A stretch of DNA of 64,000 nucleotides from Bradyrhizobium elkanii USDA 76 (GCF_023278185.1 NZ_CP066356.1:248001-312000), one strand, 5' to 3'. Positions 50,831 through 60,420 are shown, numbered from the stretch's first letter. Numbers and translations are program-made. Notes: generated by a model from the letters alone, not told the origin.

Positions 50831-52603
50831 CTACCGCCTAAAACCGCTGGCGCGCGAATAGGTCTGGCGGCCTTCCAGGGCCGGGCGCGCGGCCATGCTG
50901 GCGCGCGCTTCGCTGGCGACGGGCGTCGCCGGCTTCAAATCCTCGAGGAAGATCGGCTTGGCGAAGTAATAGCCCTGGGCGTAGCGGATCTTGGTCGCCG
51001 CCTGCAGATAGGTGAGCTCCTCGTAGGACTCGATGCCCTCGGCAATCACCGTCATGCCGAGCGCCTCGCTCAGCGATTCGATCGCGCGCAAAATGCCCTG
51101 GCTGCGCGGCCGCTGATGGATGTCGGTGATGAAGGAGCGGTCGATCTTGATCTCGTCGGCGGTGATGTCGGCGAGCGCCGACAGCGACGAATAGCCGATG
51201 CCGAAATCGTCGATCGAGATGCCGACGCCGATGCCGCGCAGGATCGGCAGGATCTGGTCCTGGAAGTGCGACCGGGTCACGAACGCGTCCTCGGTCACCT
51301 CGATCATGAAGCGCTTCGGGAAGCCGGTCTCATCGAGCGCGCGCGCGAACCGGCGCATGAATTCGAGGTTGGAGGCTTGCTTGGCGGCGACATTGATGCT
51401 GATCGTCGCCGTCGGGCCGAACGTGTCGTTGATCAGGTCGATCGACTTGACGATCTCCGCCAGCACCAGGAACGTCAGCTCGTCGATCAGGCCGAGTTCG
51501 ACCGCGAGATCGATGAAGGTGCCCGGCGCCTGGATCACGCCCTCGTCGTCGCGCAGCCGCACCAGCGCCTCGATGCCCTTCACCTCCTGGGTGCGGATAT
51601 CGACCTTGGCCTGGAACGCGCAGCAGAAGCGCTTTTCAAGGATCGCCAGCCGCAGCGACTGCTCGATCTTCATCCGCGCCAGCGCCTCGCGCTCCATGCT
51701 GTTGTCGAAGAACGCGGTCGAGCCCTTGCCGTTGTTCTTGACGCGGTACATCGCGATGTCGGCGTTCTGGCGCAGCGCCTCGTAGCTCCGGCCATGCATG
51801 GGATAGAGGCTGACGCCGATCGAGGTCGAGGCGAAGATCTCGGAGTCCTCGATGAAGAACGGCGCCTTCAGCCGCTCCTGCATGACCTGGATGAATTCGG
51901 CGACTTCGTCATTGCCGCTGATCGGGTTGAGCAGCAGCAGGAATTCGTCGCCGGAGATACGCGACAGGATATCGGTTTCGCGCAGCGCGTGGCCGAGCCG
52001 CTTCGACAGTTCGACGAGCAGCGCATCGCCGATCGCGTGGCCGTAATAGTCGTTGATGTGCTTGAAGTTGTCGACGTCGAGGAAGGCGAGCGCGAAATGG
52101 CTTTGCGAATCGTCGCGGATCAGGCCGCTGACGCGATGCTCGATCACCCGGCGGGTCGGCAGGCCGGTCAGCTCGTCGTAATAGGCCGAGCGGAACAGCT
52201 GGTCCTCGAACGCCTTCTGCTCGCTGATGTCGGTCGAGGTCGAGATCAGGAGATTGCGACCGGCGATCCGGACCGGCCGGTGCGAGGTCAGGAACACGTA
52301 TTTGGACGCGCCGCAGGAGAGCACTTCCTCGAGCACCACCGGATGGCCGCTGCGCAGCAGGTCGAGGTTGGCGGCGTGGCGCTCGTCGACCGAGGACGGC
52401 TGGCTCGCGCTGGCCGCCAGCTGCAGCTGGCTCGCGGCTGCTTCATTCACCAAAATGAGCTCGCCCTGCTCGTCCTGAACGGTCACGCCCGCCGGCAGCA
52501 GTTGGAGAAGGTCGCGCAGGATCCGTAATTCATTGCTGGAAATATCGTCTTGGCCGGTCACTGCCGCGCCCGTCTGAAAATCGTGTCTGGTGAGACTATG
52601 CAT
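50831..52603 (-). CDS. PAS-GGDEF-EAL cyclic-di-GMP protein
   Basis: 590 residues. PAS-like sensor at ~20-130 (LLQLLPAGVTVQDEQGELIL), GGDEF domain ~140-300 (YYDELTGLPTRR, LDVDNFKHINDYYGH, RISGDEFLLLL: signature SGDEF rather than GGDEF) and EAL domain ~315-560 with all catalytic landmarks (EALVRL, DDFGIGYSS, KIDRSFI, AEGIES). Likely an active phosphodiesterase; cyclase activity is uncertain. ATG 52603 has AAGG 6 nt upstream, better than the longer frame to 52780. Cytosolic; no membrane helices. Confidence 0.9.
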   Translation of the reverse strand: MHSLTRHDFQTGAAVTGQDDISSNELRILRDLLQLLPAGVTVQDEQGELILVNEAAASQLQLAASASQPSSVDERHAANLDLLRSGHPVVLEEVLSCGASKYVFLTSHRPVRIAGRNLLISTSTDISEQKAFEDQLFRSAYYDELTGLPTRRVIEHRVSGLIRDDSQSHFALAFLDVDNFKHINDYYGHAIGDALLVELSKRLGHALRETDILSRISGDEFLLLLNPISGNDEVAEFIQVMQERLKAPFFIEDSEIFASTSIGVSLYPMHGRSYEALRQNADIAMYRVKNNGKGSTAFFDNSMEREALARMKIEQSLRLAILEKRFCCAFQAKVDIRTQEVKGIEALVRLRDDEGVIQAPGTFIDLAVELGLIDELTFLVLAEIVKSIDLINDTFGPTATISINVAAKQASNLEFMRRFARALDETGFPKRFMIEVTEDAFVTRSHFQDQILPILRGIGVGISIDDFGIGYSSLSALADITADEIKIDRSFITDIHQRPRSQGILRAIESLSEALGMTVIAEGIESYEELTYLQAATKIRYAQGYYFAKPIFLEDLKPATPVASEARASMAARPALEGRQTYSRASGFRR

Positions 52604-52807
52604 GCGCCGACCTTGGCAAAGTCCGTTGTAGTTTTGGTTAAGCGGACCTGCGAAATGCCGTGACAGAATGAGACCGCGACGGCTTTCGCAAGCCGTCGCG
52701 GCAATCGTCATTAACAGAGTATCAATGTCGGCTGCGGCCGCTGGTGAAAGCGATTGCGGCGCGCGCGGTTGCACCAACACGTGCGGCTGTGCCGGAATGA
52801 CGACTTA

Positions 52808-53770
52808 TCAACAGCTCGGAAGCTTGCACTGCATGGTGCAGTGAACACCGGTCTTCAGGTAACTGATCTCGGTCTTGCCGTCGAACGGCCGCAGCGCCGA
52901 CTTGAGCAGCTTGGTGCCGAAGCCGGCTTCGCCGATCGCCTCGACCACCGGTCCTTCGGTCTCGTCCCAGATCACGTTGAGACGTCCGTCATCGACCGTC
53001 CATGACACTTGTAAAAACCCGCGCGGCGATGAGAAGGCGCCGTATTTTCCGGCATTGGTTGCGAGCTCATGGAAGATCAGCGCCAGCGAGACGGCGAGCT
53101 TGGCGGGCAGGAATAGCTGCTCGCCATTGAGGTTGAACCGCACGTGGCCGTAGGGCCCGAGTTCCGAGCGCAGCAAATCCTTGATATCGCAGCCATAGCC
53201 ATCGACCCGCGCGATCAGATCGTCGGTCGCCGAGAGCGCGCGGATGCGATGGTCGATGCGCTGCCAGACATCGGGCCGGTCCTGCAGCGCCTGATGCAGC
53301 ACCGCATGAATGGTCGAGGACTTGTTCTTCAGCCGGTGCTGCAATTCGTCGACCACGACCTTGCGATACTGCTCTTCCTCGATCAGCCGCTTGGAAACTT
53401 CGCGCTGCTGCGCGACCAGGGAACGGTAGTGCTCCACGCCCCAGATCGCGATGCCGCACACAACCCAGAAGATCATCAGCAGCGCAAAGCGCGCCGGATC
53501 GGCATGCGCGCCGCTGAAATTGAGCACCACGCCGAGCAGGCCGCTCGCCAGCGCGGTCGCGATCCCGATCCGGAAACCGCCAAGGGCGGTGGCAAAGAAC
53601 ACCGCCGGGAAATAGGGCGTGAAGAACACGTCCGGCCGGATCTGGGCCAGCCCGAAGCGCGCGGCCGTGGCCAAAACGAGACAAAGCACCGCGAAGGCGA
53701 CCGCAAGCCGCACCGACGGCTGGGCATCGCCCCGCCAACACGCCCTGAAATCATCGATCCATTTCGCCAT
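52808..53770 (-). CDS. Membrane sensor histidine kinase, HWE/HisKA_2 type
   Basis: 320 residues. Three or four TM helices before residue ~110 (LAVAFAVLCLVLATAARFGL, FFATALGGFRIGIATALASG, FALLMIFWVVCGIAIWGV; DUF4118-like). His145 in VDELQHRLKNKSSTIHAVL is the phosphoacceptor. N box HELATNAGKYGAFS and GFGTKLLKSALRPFDG in the ATPase domain. Start 53770 has a weak GGAA site; the further upstream reading to 54013 has no kinase features. No response regulator is adjacent, so it is an orphan. Confidence 0.85.
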   Translation of the reverse strand: MAKWIDDFRACWRGDAQPSVRLAVAFAVLCLVLATAARFGLAQIRPDVFFTPYFPAVFFATALGGFRIGIATALASGLLGVVLNFSGAHADPARFALLMIFWVVCGIAIWGVEHYRSLVAQQREVSKRLIEEEQYRKVVVDELQHRLKNKSSTIHAVLHQALQDRPDVWQRIDHRIRALSATDDLIARVDGYGCDIKDLLRSELGPYGHVRFNLNGEQLFLPAKLAVSLALIFHELATNAGKYGAFSSPRGFLQVSWTVDDGRLNVIWDETEGPVVEAIGEAGFGTKLLKSALRPFDGKTEISYLKTGVHCTMQCKLPSC

Positions 53771-53948
53771 TGCTCGTTCCAGTTCACGTGAACAGGCGAC
53801 CCAAAATAAGGCCGCTGCGACCGAAAAACCGCAGTTGTGGCCTTCTGGCCACAGGCGGACCTTGCGGGCGTGGCAGCGTGCAAGTGCTTGTATTGGCGCC
53901 AGGAGCTGGGGAATATCCGCAACATCATAGGTAAGTTGAGGGACCGAC

Positions 53949-54791
53949 ATGGGACGGCTGGACGGCAAGGTCGCGGTGATCACAGGGGCGACCAGCGGCA
54001 TCGGGCTGCGCACGGCCGAGATCTTTGTCGCGGAGGGCGCGAAGGTCGTGATCGCCGGGCGGCGCGCGCCGGAGGGCGAGGCACTGGCGCAACAGCTCGG
54101 CGAGGCTTGCGTGTTTCGTCAGACCGACGTCACGGTCGAGGAACAGATGCAGGCGCTGATCGCGCTTGCGGTCGAGAAGTTCGGCCGGATCGACTGCCTG
54201 TTCAACAATGCCGGCGGCCCGGCGCAGACCGGGGGCATCGAAGGCCTCGACGTCGAGCGGTTCGATGCCGCGATGGCGATGCTGGTGCGCAGCGTCATGC
54301 TCGGCATGAAGCATGCCGCGCCCTACATGCGCAAACAGGGTTCCGGCAGCATCATCAACAATGGCAGCATCGCCGGACGGCTCGCCGGCTTCTCCTCGTC
54401 GATGGTCTACGGCGCCGCGAAGGCCGCGGTCATCCATTTCACCAAATGCGTCGCGATGGAGCTCGGCGAGTCCGGCATCCGCGTCAACTCGATCTCGCCG
54501 GGTGCGATCGCCACCGGCATTTTCGGCAAGGCGCTCGGATTGTCGACGGAAGCGGCCGAGAAGACCGCAGCCGTGATGCGCGAGGTCTACAAGGCGGCAC
54601 AGCCGATCCCGCGCGCCGGCCTGCCCGACGACATCGCACATGCCGCGGTGTTTCTGGCGAGCGACGAATCGAGCTTCATCAACGGCCATGACCTCGTGAT
54701 CGACGGCGCCATCACCGGCGGCCGCAACTGGAGCCAGCAGCAGGCCGGCTACGTCGCGCTGCGCAAGGCGTCCGATCAAGGCGCAGGGTAG
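53949..54791 (+). CDS. Short-chain dehydrogenase/reductase (SDR)
   Basis: 280 residues. Classical SDR: GATSGIGLRTAEI (NAD(P) binding), CLFNNAGGPA, Ser at NNGSIAG and catalytic Tyr/Lys in SMVYGAAKAA, and SPGAIATG. The Rossmann fold lacks a basic residue straight after GxxxGxG, but IAGRRAP suggests NADP(H) use. Substrate unknown. Divergent from the kinase gene with 178 bp between. Confidence 0.92.
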   Translation: MGRLDGKVAVITGATSGIGLRTAEIFVAEGAKVVIAGRRAPEGEALAQQLGEACVFRQTDVTVEEQMQALIALAVEKFGRIDCLFNNAGGPAQTGGIEGLDVERFDAAMAMLVRSVMLGMKHAAPYMRKQGSGSIINNGSIAGRLAGFSSSMVYGAAKAAVIHFTKCVAMELGESGIRVNSISPGAIATGIFGKALGLSTEAAEKTAAVMREVYKAAQPIPRAGLPDDIAHAAVFLASDESSFINGHDLVIDGAITGGRNWSQQQAGYVALRKASDQGAG

Positions 54792-54799
54792 CAGCATCC

Positions 54800-54870
54800 G
54801 TCATTGCGAGCGACGCGATTTGTCCGCAGAAGCATTGGCGAAGGCCGGAGTAATCCATAGCGCGCGCTGC
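54800..54870. repeat. Decayed GTCATTGCG-type repeat
   Basis: GTCATTGCGAGCGACGCGAT, followed by GAAGC and GTAATCCAT remnants, matches one arm of the element at 3382-3494 with many changes. Confidence 0.5.
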
Positions 54871-54896
54871 CGATTCCTTCAGGGCGAGGAAAATGC

Positions 54897-55255
54897 ATGA
54901 AGCGCGTCTTGATCACGGGCATGTCTGGCACGGGGAAATCGTCCGCGATCGAAGAGTTGGTTGCGCGAGGTCATCAGGCTCACGACCTCGACACGCCCGA
55001 ATGGTCTCACTCGCACGCAGCATGTGCGGGTGATGACGCCGCATTGTTTGGCGTCTTGAATCGCAAGCCATCCCCGCCGTCGTCCCGGCGCAGGCCGGGA
55101 CCCATTACCCCGAATGGTGATTGTTGCCCAATGCTGGAACGACGAGTCCCGTTCACAACACCCGCTGCGGAGTATGGGTCCCGGCCTGCGCCGGGACGAC
55201 GGCGGTGGATGTGGCGCGAGCTGGCGTTCTTTCTTCCTCCAGGAAGGATCGCAAA
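54897..55255 (+). pseudogene. P-loop nucleotide kinase-like gene disrupted by an inverted repeat
   Basis: ATG 54897 begins KRVLITGMSGTGKSSAIEEL, then GHQAHDLDTPEWSH, the N terminus of a small AAA/shikimate-kinase-like P-loop protein (Walker A GMSGTGKSS). After ~45 codons the frame enters the repeat 55074-55205, encoding RRRPGPITPNG-like filler. Beyond it RRWMWRELAFF recalls the WxWRE segment of the intact family, then the frame decays into the next gene. So one insertion probably killed it. Confidence 0.7.
55074..55205. repeat. Inverted repeat with 31-bp perfect arms, inserted in the kinase gene
   Basis: The arms at 55074-55104 and 55175-55205 are perfect inverted copies. The left arm begins CCGCCGTCGTCCCGGCGCAG; the right arm begins TGGGTCCCGGCCTGCGCCGG. 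The interior is ~70 nt. The type (CCGTCGTCCCGG...) is a common mobile-looking repeat in these genomes. Confidence 0.8.
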
Positions 55256-56497
55256 TCACACCTTCTGCTTGGCCGCCGCCTTCGCAAGATCCGGCGCATT
55301 CACGGCGGGGATCGCGACGCGGCCGGGGCCGGTTTGTTGAAGGGCGGCGGCGGCCTTGTCGTTCTGCATGATCTTGGCCATGACAGCCTGGCCGGCACGT
55401 TCGAACACGGCGCGGTTGTCGATCAGGAACTGGCGCGACTTGCGCAGGCCGTCGATATAGCCGTTGATCTCGGGCACGACATAGCGCGCGACCATGTCCC
55501 AGCTGCGGCGGGTGTTTTCCGGATTCGCCCAGTCATGCGCGAAGCCGATGATCGAGCCGACACCGCCGGAGACATCGACCAGGTTCTTGATCATCTTGAT
55601 CAGATCATCCGGCGTGCCGATGGTGGACGCGGCGCCTTCGACGAAGGCGGTCTTGTCGACGGCCTCGTCCGGCGAGGCGAACGCGGTCAGGCCCGGCCGC
55701 ATCAGGGTGCCGACGTTATATTCGTTGTGCCAGCGCATCAGCCCGGCGCCGGCCTCGCGCCGCGCCTGCTCGCGCGTCTCGGCGATGTGCCAGGACAGCA
55801 GCACGCGCCAGTTGGCGCGGCTCACGGTGGTGCCGGCCTTCTTGGCGGCGTCCTCGGCGAACTGCCATTGCTGCGGCAGCGCCATCAGGCCCTGGGTCGA
55901 CATCGAGCCGAGCGAGATGATGCCGATGCCGTATTTGCCGGCGAGCGTCATGCCCGACGGCGAGATCTGCGAGGCCACCACGAACGGCATGTCCTCCTGC
56001 AGCGGCAGGATCTGCAGCGCGGCGTCGTGCATCTCGAACCAGTCGGTCTTGGCGGTGACGCGCTCGCCGTTGAACAGGCGGCGGATCACCGCGATCGCCT
56101 CATCCTGGCGGTCGCGCTGGGTCATCGGGTCGATGCCGAGCGTATGGGCGTCGGAGGCGAGCGCACCGGGGCCGGAGCCGAAGATGGCGCGGCCACCGGT
56201 CATGTGGTCGAGCTGCACCATGCGCTGCGCGACGTTGAAGGGGTGGTGATAGGGCAGCGAGATCACGCCGGTGCCGAGCTTGATGCGCTTGGTGCGCTCG
56301 CCGGCGGCGGCCAGGAACATCTCCGGCGAGGCGATGGTCTCCCAGCCCGAGGAGTGGTGCTCGCCGCACCAGAATTCGTCGTAGCCGAGCGCGTCGAGCT
56401 GCTCGACGAAGTCGAGGTCGCGGCGGAATTGCAGCATCGGATGCTCGCCGATCGGGTGATGCGGGGCGAGGAAGGCTCCGAACTTGAGGCGCGCCAT
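55256..56497 (-). CDS. LLM-class flavin-dependent oxidoreductase (luciferase-like)
   Basis: 413 residues. Opens RLKFGAFLAPHHPIGEHP; FWCGEHHSSGWE, GTGVISLPYHHPFNVAQRM and DHMTGGRAIFGSGPGAL are classic bacterial-luciferase/limonene-type monooxygenase motifs. FMNH2-dependent; substrate unknown. Distinct from the SsuD-like enzyme at 47506. The 3' end abuts the disrupted kinase gene on the other strand. Confidence 0.9.
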   Translation of the reverse strand: MARLKFGAFLAPHHPIGEHPMLQFRRDLDFVEQLDALGYDEFWCGEHHSSGWETIASPEMFLAAAGERTKRIKLGTGVISLPYHHPFNVAQRMVQLDHMTGGRAIFGSGPGALASDAHTLGIDPMTQRDRQDEAIAVIRRLFNGERVTAKTDWFEMHDAALQILPLQEDMPFVVASQISPSGMTLAGKYGIGIISLGSMSTQGLMALPQQWQFAEDAAKKAGTTVSRANWRVLLSWHIAETREQARREAGAGLMRWHNEYNVGTLMRPGLTAFASPDEAVDKTAFVEGAASTIGTPDDLIKMIKNLVDVSGGVGSIIGFAHDWANPENTRRSWDMVARYVVPEINGYIDGLRKSRQFLIDNRAVFERAGQAVMAKIMQNDKAAAALQQTGPGRVAIPAVNAPDLAKAAAKQKV

Positions 56498-56693
56498 GGG
56501 TCGTTCTCTCCGGACTATTGTTATCGGGGGCTTTCCGCCAACCTACGGGGTGGCCCGGGGCAAGGCAATGCTCGGGGGTTGCGGCGGTCGCATGGTTGTT
56601 GCGCAAATCGGCGGCGATTGCCGCCGTCCGGAATGTTTCCCAGCGCGTCAACGCAAAATGGCAGCCGGGGCTCGAGCGTCTGTGATCCCGGGC

Positions 56694-56708
56694 TTACCTC
56701 GCAGGTAA
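56694..56708. promoter_or_regulatory. Palindrome upstream of the DHA2 pump gene
   Basis: TTACCT (56694-56699), CGC, AGGTAA (56703-56708): perfect 6-bp inverted repeat ending 25 bp before the start. It looks like a repressor operator (TetR/MarR size) but no cognate regulator gene lies in the window. Confidence 0.45.
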
Positions 56709-56733
56709 TCGAAGCGATGACCGGAATCTGCTG

Positions 56734-58176
56734 ATGTCCGCCGTAACGTCATTTCGGGCAGGACAGGACATGCACCAGATCGTTTCGACGCGAGCGGACA
56801 CATCCCGCCGCTGGTGGGTGCTGGCGATCGTGGTGTCGGCGCAATTCATGTTCGGTGTCGATGCCTTCATCGTCAACGTCGCGATCCCGACGATCGCGGC
56901 GGAGCTGCACGCGACGCCGGCGCAAATCGAGGCCGTGATCGCGATCTACCTGATCGCCTATGCCACGCTGGTGGTCACCGGCGGCCGGCTTGGCGACATC
57001 CATGGCACCCGGAACGTGTTCATCGCCGGCGTCGCCGGCTTCTCGGTGACCTCGCTGTGGTGCGGGCTTGCGCAGTCCGGGCCCGAGCTCATCGTCGCGC
57101 GGCTCGCGCAGGGCGCCACCGCGGCGCTGATGGTGCCGCAGGTGCTGGCGACCCTGCATCTGCTGTTCTCAGACGCCGCCCGCGCGCGGGCGTTCGGCAT
57201 CTACGGCATCGTGCTGGGGCTCGCGGGCGCCGCCGGCTTCATGCTCGGCGGCGTGCTGGTGACGCTCGACCTCGCGGGGCTCGGCTGGCGCGCGGTGTTC
57301 TTCGTCAACGTGCCGTGCGGCGTCGTCATCATCGCGGCGGCGCTGAAGATCATGCCGACGGTGCCGCGCCGTGCCGGCACGCGGCTCGATATCCCGGGCG
57401 CGATCGTGCTGTTCGCGGGCCTGCTGTGCCTGATCGGTCCGCTGCTGTTCGGCCATGATCTCAACTGGACGGGATGGGTGTGGCTGGTGATGGCAGCGGG
57501 CATCGCTGTGATCGCGGCCTTCGTGCGGCTCGAGCGATCCGTCGCGCGCCGCGGCGGCATGCCGCTGATCGATCTGTCGCTGCTGTCGGATCGCGCCTTC
57601 ATGGGCGGGCTGGTTGCGGTGTTTTTCTTCTTCTTCGCCAACCTGTCCTTCTATCTCATCATGACCATGTTCATGCAGAAGGGCTTGAAGATTCCGCCGC
57701 TTCAGGCCGGGCTGGTGTTCGTGCCGCTGGCGCTGACCTTCGTGATCGCCTCGCGTCATAGCGGCCTGCGCGCCAGGCATCGCGGCACGCTGGTGCTGAT
57801 CGAGGGCTGTGCGCTGCAGATCGTCGGTCTCGCCGTGCTGGTCGCGACAATTGAGGCGGTCGCGGCACCGTCGGCACTGCTGCTCGCACTGCTGCTGATG
57901 ATCTTCGGCTACGGCCAGGGGCTTGTGATGGCGCCATTGTCGAGCGCGGTGCTCGCGAGCGTGCAGCCCGCCAGCGCCGGTGCCGGCTCCGGCATGTACG
58001 GCACGACGACGCAGATCGGCAACGCGGCCGGCGTTGCCGCGATCGGCGCTGTCTTCTTCGCAATCGAGAGCACGATGTCAGCGCGTCTGGCGCTGATTGC
58101 GGCATGCGCATTGTTTGTGCTGTCGATCACCATTTCAGCCGCATTTCTGTCATGGATGCGCCGTGCGAGCGCATGA
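56734..58176 (+). CDS. MFS drug efflux transporter, DHA2 (EmrB/QacA-like) family
   Basis: 480 residues with fourteen predicted helices. FGVDAFIVNVAIPTIAAELH in TM1 is the DHA2 pattern (D in TM1), GGRLGDIHGTRNVFI is motif A, and GLAGAAGFMLGGVL is motif C of antiporters in TM5. ATG 56734 has only a weak GGAA site; ATG 56770 with AGGA is an alternative (12 residues shorter). Exports hydrophobic drugs or dyes by proton antiport; specificity unknown. Confidence 0.88.
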   Translation: MSAVTSFRAGQDMHQIVSTRADTSRRWWVLAIVVSAQFMFGVDAFIVNVAIPTIAAELHATPAQIEAVIAIYLIAYATLVVTGGRLGDIHGTRNVFIAGVAGFSVTSLWCGLAQSGPELIVARLAQGATAALMVPQVLATLHLLFSDAARARAFGIYGIVLGLAGAAGFMLGGVLVTLDLAGLGWRAVFFVNVPCGVVIIAAALKIMPTVPRRAGTRLDIPGAIVLFAGLLCLIGPLLFGHDLNWTGWVWLVMAAGIAVIAAFVRLERSVARRGGMPLIDLSLLSDRAFMGGLVAVFFFFFANLSFYLIMTMFMQKGLKIPPLQAGLVFVPLALTFVIASRHSGLRARHRGTLVLIEGCALQIVGLAVLVATIEAVAAPSALLLALLLMIFGYGQGLVMAPLSSAVLASVQPASAGAGSGMYGTTTQIGNAAGVAAIGAVFFAIESTMSARLALIAACALFVLSITISAAFLSWMRRASA

Positions 58177-58385
58177 ATCCGCACGCATGTGGTGCGTTCC
58201 TTTCGAAAAGTTCATGCTCAACAAGGTACTAAGGCAACCATTTCACCCAGCCCGCAGCGCGATCACGCATTAACGCCGATTCTCACAATTCCGCAGGGAA
58301 AGACAGCACACGGTCTTTTCATTTCGCAGTGCAGCAATTATCTGTTCGGGTGGCACAGAAGACTAAATCACCTCAGGAGTTGCTG

Positions 58386-59567
58386 TTGTCCCTGATCAAC
58401 AACGTCGAATTTCTGCGTCATCTGCCGAAGATGAACGCGTTCAGCGGCCTTGGCGCACTCGCGCCGGCCGTGCCGACGCCGCTCGTCGAGACGACCGAAT
58501 TCGGCGTCAACCCCGGCGATCTGAAAATGTTCTCGTTCGTGCCCGCGCAGCTGGCGCGGTCGCCCGCGCTCGTCGTGGTCTTGCATGGCTGCGGCCAGTC
58601 CGCCGCGTCCTACGATCTCGGCGCCGGCTGGTCGGCGCTTGCAGCGCATTACGGCTTCGCGCTGCTGATGCCGGAGCAGCAGGCTTCCAACAACGGCAAC
58701 ACCTGCTTCAACTGGTTCAATCCGCAAGACATCGCGCGCGGGCAGGGCGAGGCCGCGTCGATCAGGCAGATGATCGCGCATCTGGTCGGCACGCATGAGA
58801 TCGACCCGCGTCGCATTTATGTGACGGGACTGTCCGCCGGCGGCGCGATGGCCTCGGTCATGCTCGCGACCCATCCGGATGTGTTCGCGGCCGGCGCCAT
58901 CATCGCCGGCCTGCCGTTCGGCGTCGCCACCGATCTGCGCGAAGCGCTGCACGCGATGATGCATGGCAGCGCGCTGTCCGCGCCCGAGCTCGGCGGTCTC
59001 GTCCGCAACGCTTCGACGCATGGCGGCGCCTGGCCGAAGATTTCGGTATGGCACGGCAGCGCCGACCGCACCGTGCATCCGGGCAATGCCGATGCGATCG
59101 TGCGGCAGTGGCTCGACGTGCATGGCCTGCCCGTTGCGGCGATGTCGAAGGCCGATGTCGACGGTCATCCGCGCGAGGTCTGGTGGAACGCCGACGGCGA
59201 AACCCTGGTCGAGTCCTACACCATCGCCGACATGGCGCATGGCACGCCGCTCGGGCTTGCCGACAATGACGAGCGCTATGGCGTGGAGGGCGCGTTTCTG
59301 ATCGAGGCCGGGATCTCTTCGTCGTATCACATCGCGAGCTTCTTCGGTCTGACCGACAAGGTTCGTCAGCCGCCTATCGCGCCGACCGGAATTCCGCGCG
59401 AGCGCGCCGACACGGTCTCGATGACGGTACCGGTGCCCGCGGCCGAGCCGGAGGTGGCATCCGGCCGCAACAGCGGCCGGCCGCGCAAGCGACGGAGCAA
59501 GGGTGTCGATGTCGGCGGCGTCATCACGCGGGCGCTCTCCGCCGCAGGGCTGATGAGTAAGGGCTGA
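58386..59567 (+). CDS. PHB-depolymerase-family esterase
   Basis: 393 residues starting at TTG 58386 with AGGAG 7 nt upstream (MSLINNVEFLRHLPK). The esterase core has VVLHGCGQSAASYD (oxyanion loop), the lipase box with Ser150 in VTGLSAGGAMASVML, and WHGSADRTVHPGNAD with the acid; the final His is in IADMAHGTPLG. It belongs to the intracellular/extracellular PHB depolymerase-like esterases (1-type lid), no signal peptide seen. The C-terminal ~55 residues are Pro/Arg-rich and may be a binding tail. Storage-polymer turnover is likely but not proven. Confidence 0.85.
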   Translation: MSLINNVEFLRHLPKMNAFSGLGALAPAVPTPLVETTEFGVNPGDLKMFSFVPAQLARSPALVVVLHGCGQSAASYDLGAGWSALAAHYGFALLMPEQQASNNGNTCFNWFNPQDIARGQGEAASIRQMIAHLVGTHEIDPRRIYVTGLSAGGAMASVMLATHPDVFAAGAIIAGLPFGVATDLREALHAMMHGSALSAPELGGLVRNASTHGGAWPKISVWHGSADRTVHPGNADAIVRQWLDVHGLPVAAMSKADVDGHPREVWWNADGETLVESYTIADMAHGTPLGLADNDERYGVEGAFLIEAGISSSYHIASFFGLTDKVRQPPIAPTGIPRERADTVSMTVPVPAAEPEVASGRNSGRPRKRRSKGVDVGGVITRALSAAGLMSKG

Positions 59568-59575
59568 TGAAGTAG

Positions 59576-60244
59576 CTACATCTCACCGGTCAGGAACGGA
59601 TTCGTCATCCGCTCCTGGCCGATGCTCGATCCCGCGCCGTGGCCGCAGATGAAGCCGACATCGTCGCCAAGCGGCAGCAGCTTGTCCTTGATCGACTGGA
59701 TCAGCGTCGCATGACTGCCGCCGGGCAGGTCGGTGCGCCCGACCGAGCCGGCGAACAGCACGTCGCCGACATGGGCGAAGCGCAGCTCCTTGTTGAAGAA
59801 CACCACGCTGCCCGGTGAGTGGCCGGGGCAGTGCAGGATGTCGAAGGTGAGGTCGCCGATCGAGACCTGATCGCCCTCATCGAGCCAGCGGTCCGGCCCG
59901 AAATTGCGCACCCCGGTCATGCCGAAGCGTTCGCCGCTCGAGACGACATTGTCGAGCAGATATTTGTCGGCGATATGCGGGCCCTCGATCTTGACCTGCA
60001 GCGCGTCGCGCAGTTCGGCGGCGCCGCCGACATGGTCGATATGGCCGTGGGTCAGCCAGATCTTCTCGACCGTCACGCCGGTCTGCTTGATCGCGGCCTG
60101 GATTTTCGCCACGTCGCCGCCGGGGTCGATCACCACGGCCTTCTTGGTGGGCTCGTGCCAGATGATGGTGCAGTTCTGCTCGAACAGCGTCACCGGCACG
60201 ATGATCGCGCCGGCCTTTGGTTTGGTGTCGGTTGTCTCGTTCAT
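59576..60244 (-). CDS. Metallo-beta-lactamase-fold hydrolase (glyoxalase II-like)
   Basis: 222 residues. The zinc motif is THGHIDHVGG (THxHxDH), followed by LHCPGHSPGSVVFF and AHVGDVLFAGSVGRTDLPGG with the bridging Asp, then GHGAGSSIGQER with the last His. Typical of glyoxalase II-like thiolesterases of ~220 residues. ATG 60244; the in-frame codons up to 60268 lack a ribosome site. Convergent with the esterase, 8 bp away. Confidence 0.92.
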   Translation of the reverse strand: MNETTDTKPKAGAIIVPVTLFEQNCTIIWHEPTKKAVVIDPGGDVAKIQAAIKQTGVTVEKIWLTHGHIDHVGGAAELRDALQVKIEGPHIADKYLLDNVVSSGERFGMTGVRNFGPDRWLDEGDQVSIGDLTFDILHCPGHSPGSVVFFNKELRFAHVGDVLFAGSVGRTDLPGGSHATLIQSIKDKLLPLGDDVGFICGHGAGSSIGQERMTNPFLTGEM

Positions 60245-60420
60245 GGCGGCACCATAGGCTTCCGGCAAACGCCGTCAACACGCACCGGGAAATGCGGCTG
60301 CCCCGGCGTGTGATCCCCAAACGGGCCGTGATAAGGTCTCCTCCAGCAGAACAAGTTCGCGAGCAGGCCGGTACGCGGCTGCTCTCGATCATGATTCAAG
60401 TCCTCGCAGTCCGGAACTTC

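Noticed and set aside
50777..52528. A 583-codon plus-strand frame over the GGDEF/EAL gene
   Set aside because: Antisense shadow; the minus strand has intact PAS, GGDEF-like and EAL motifs.
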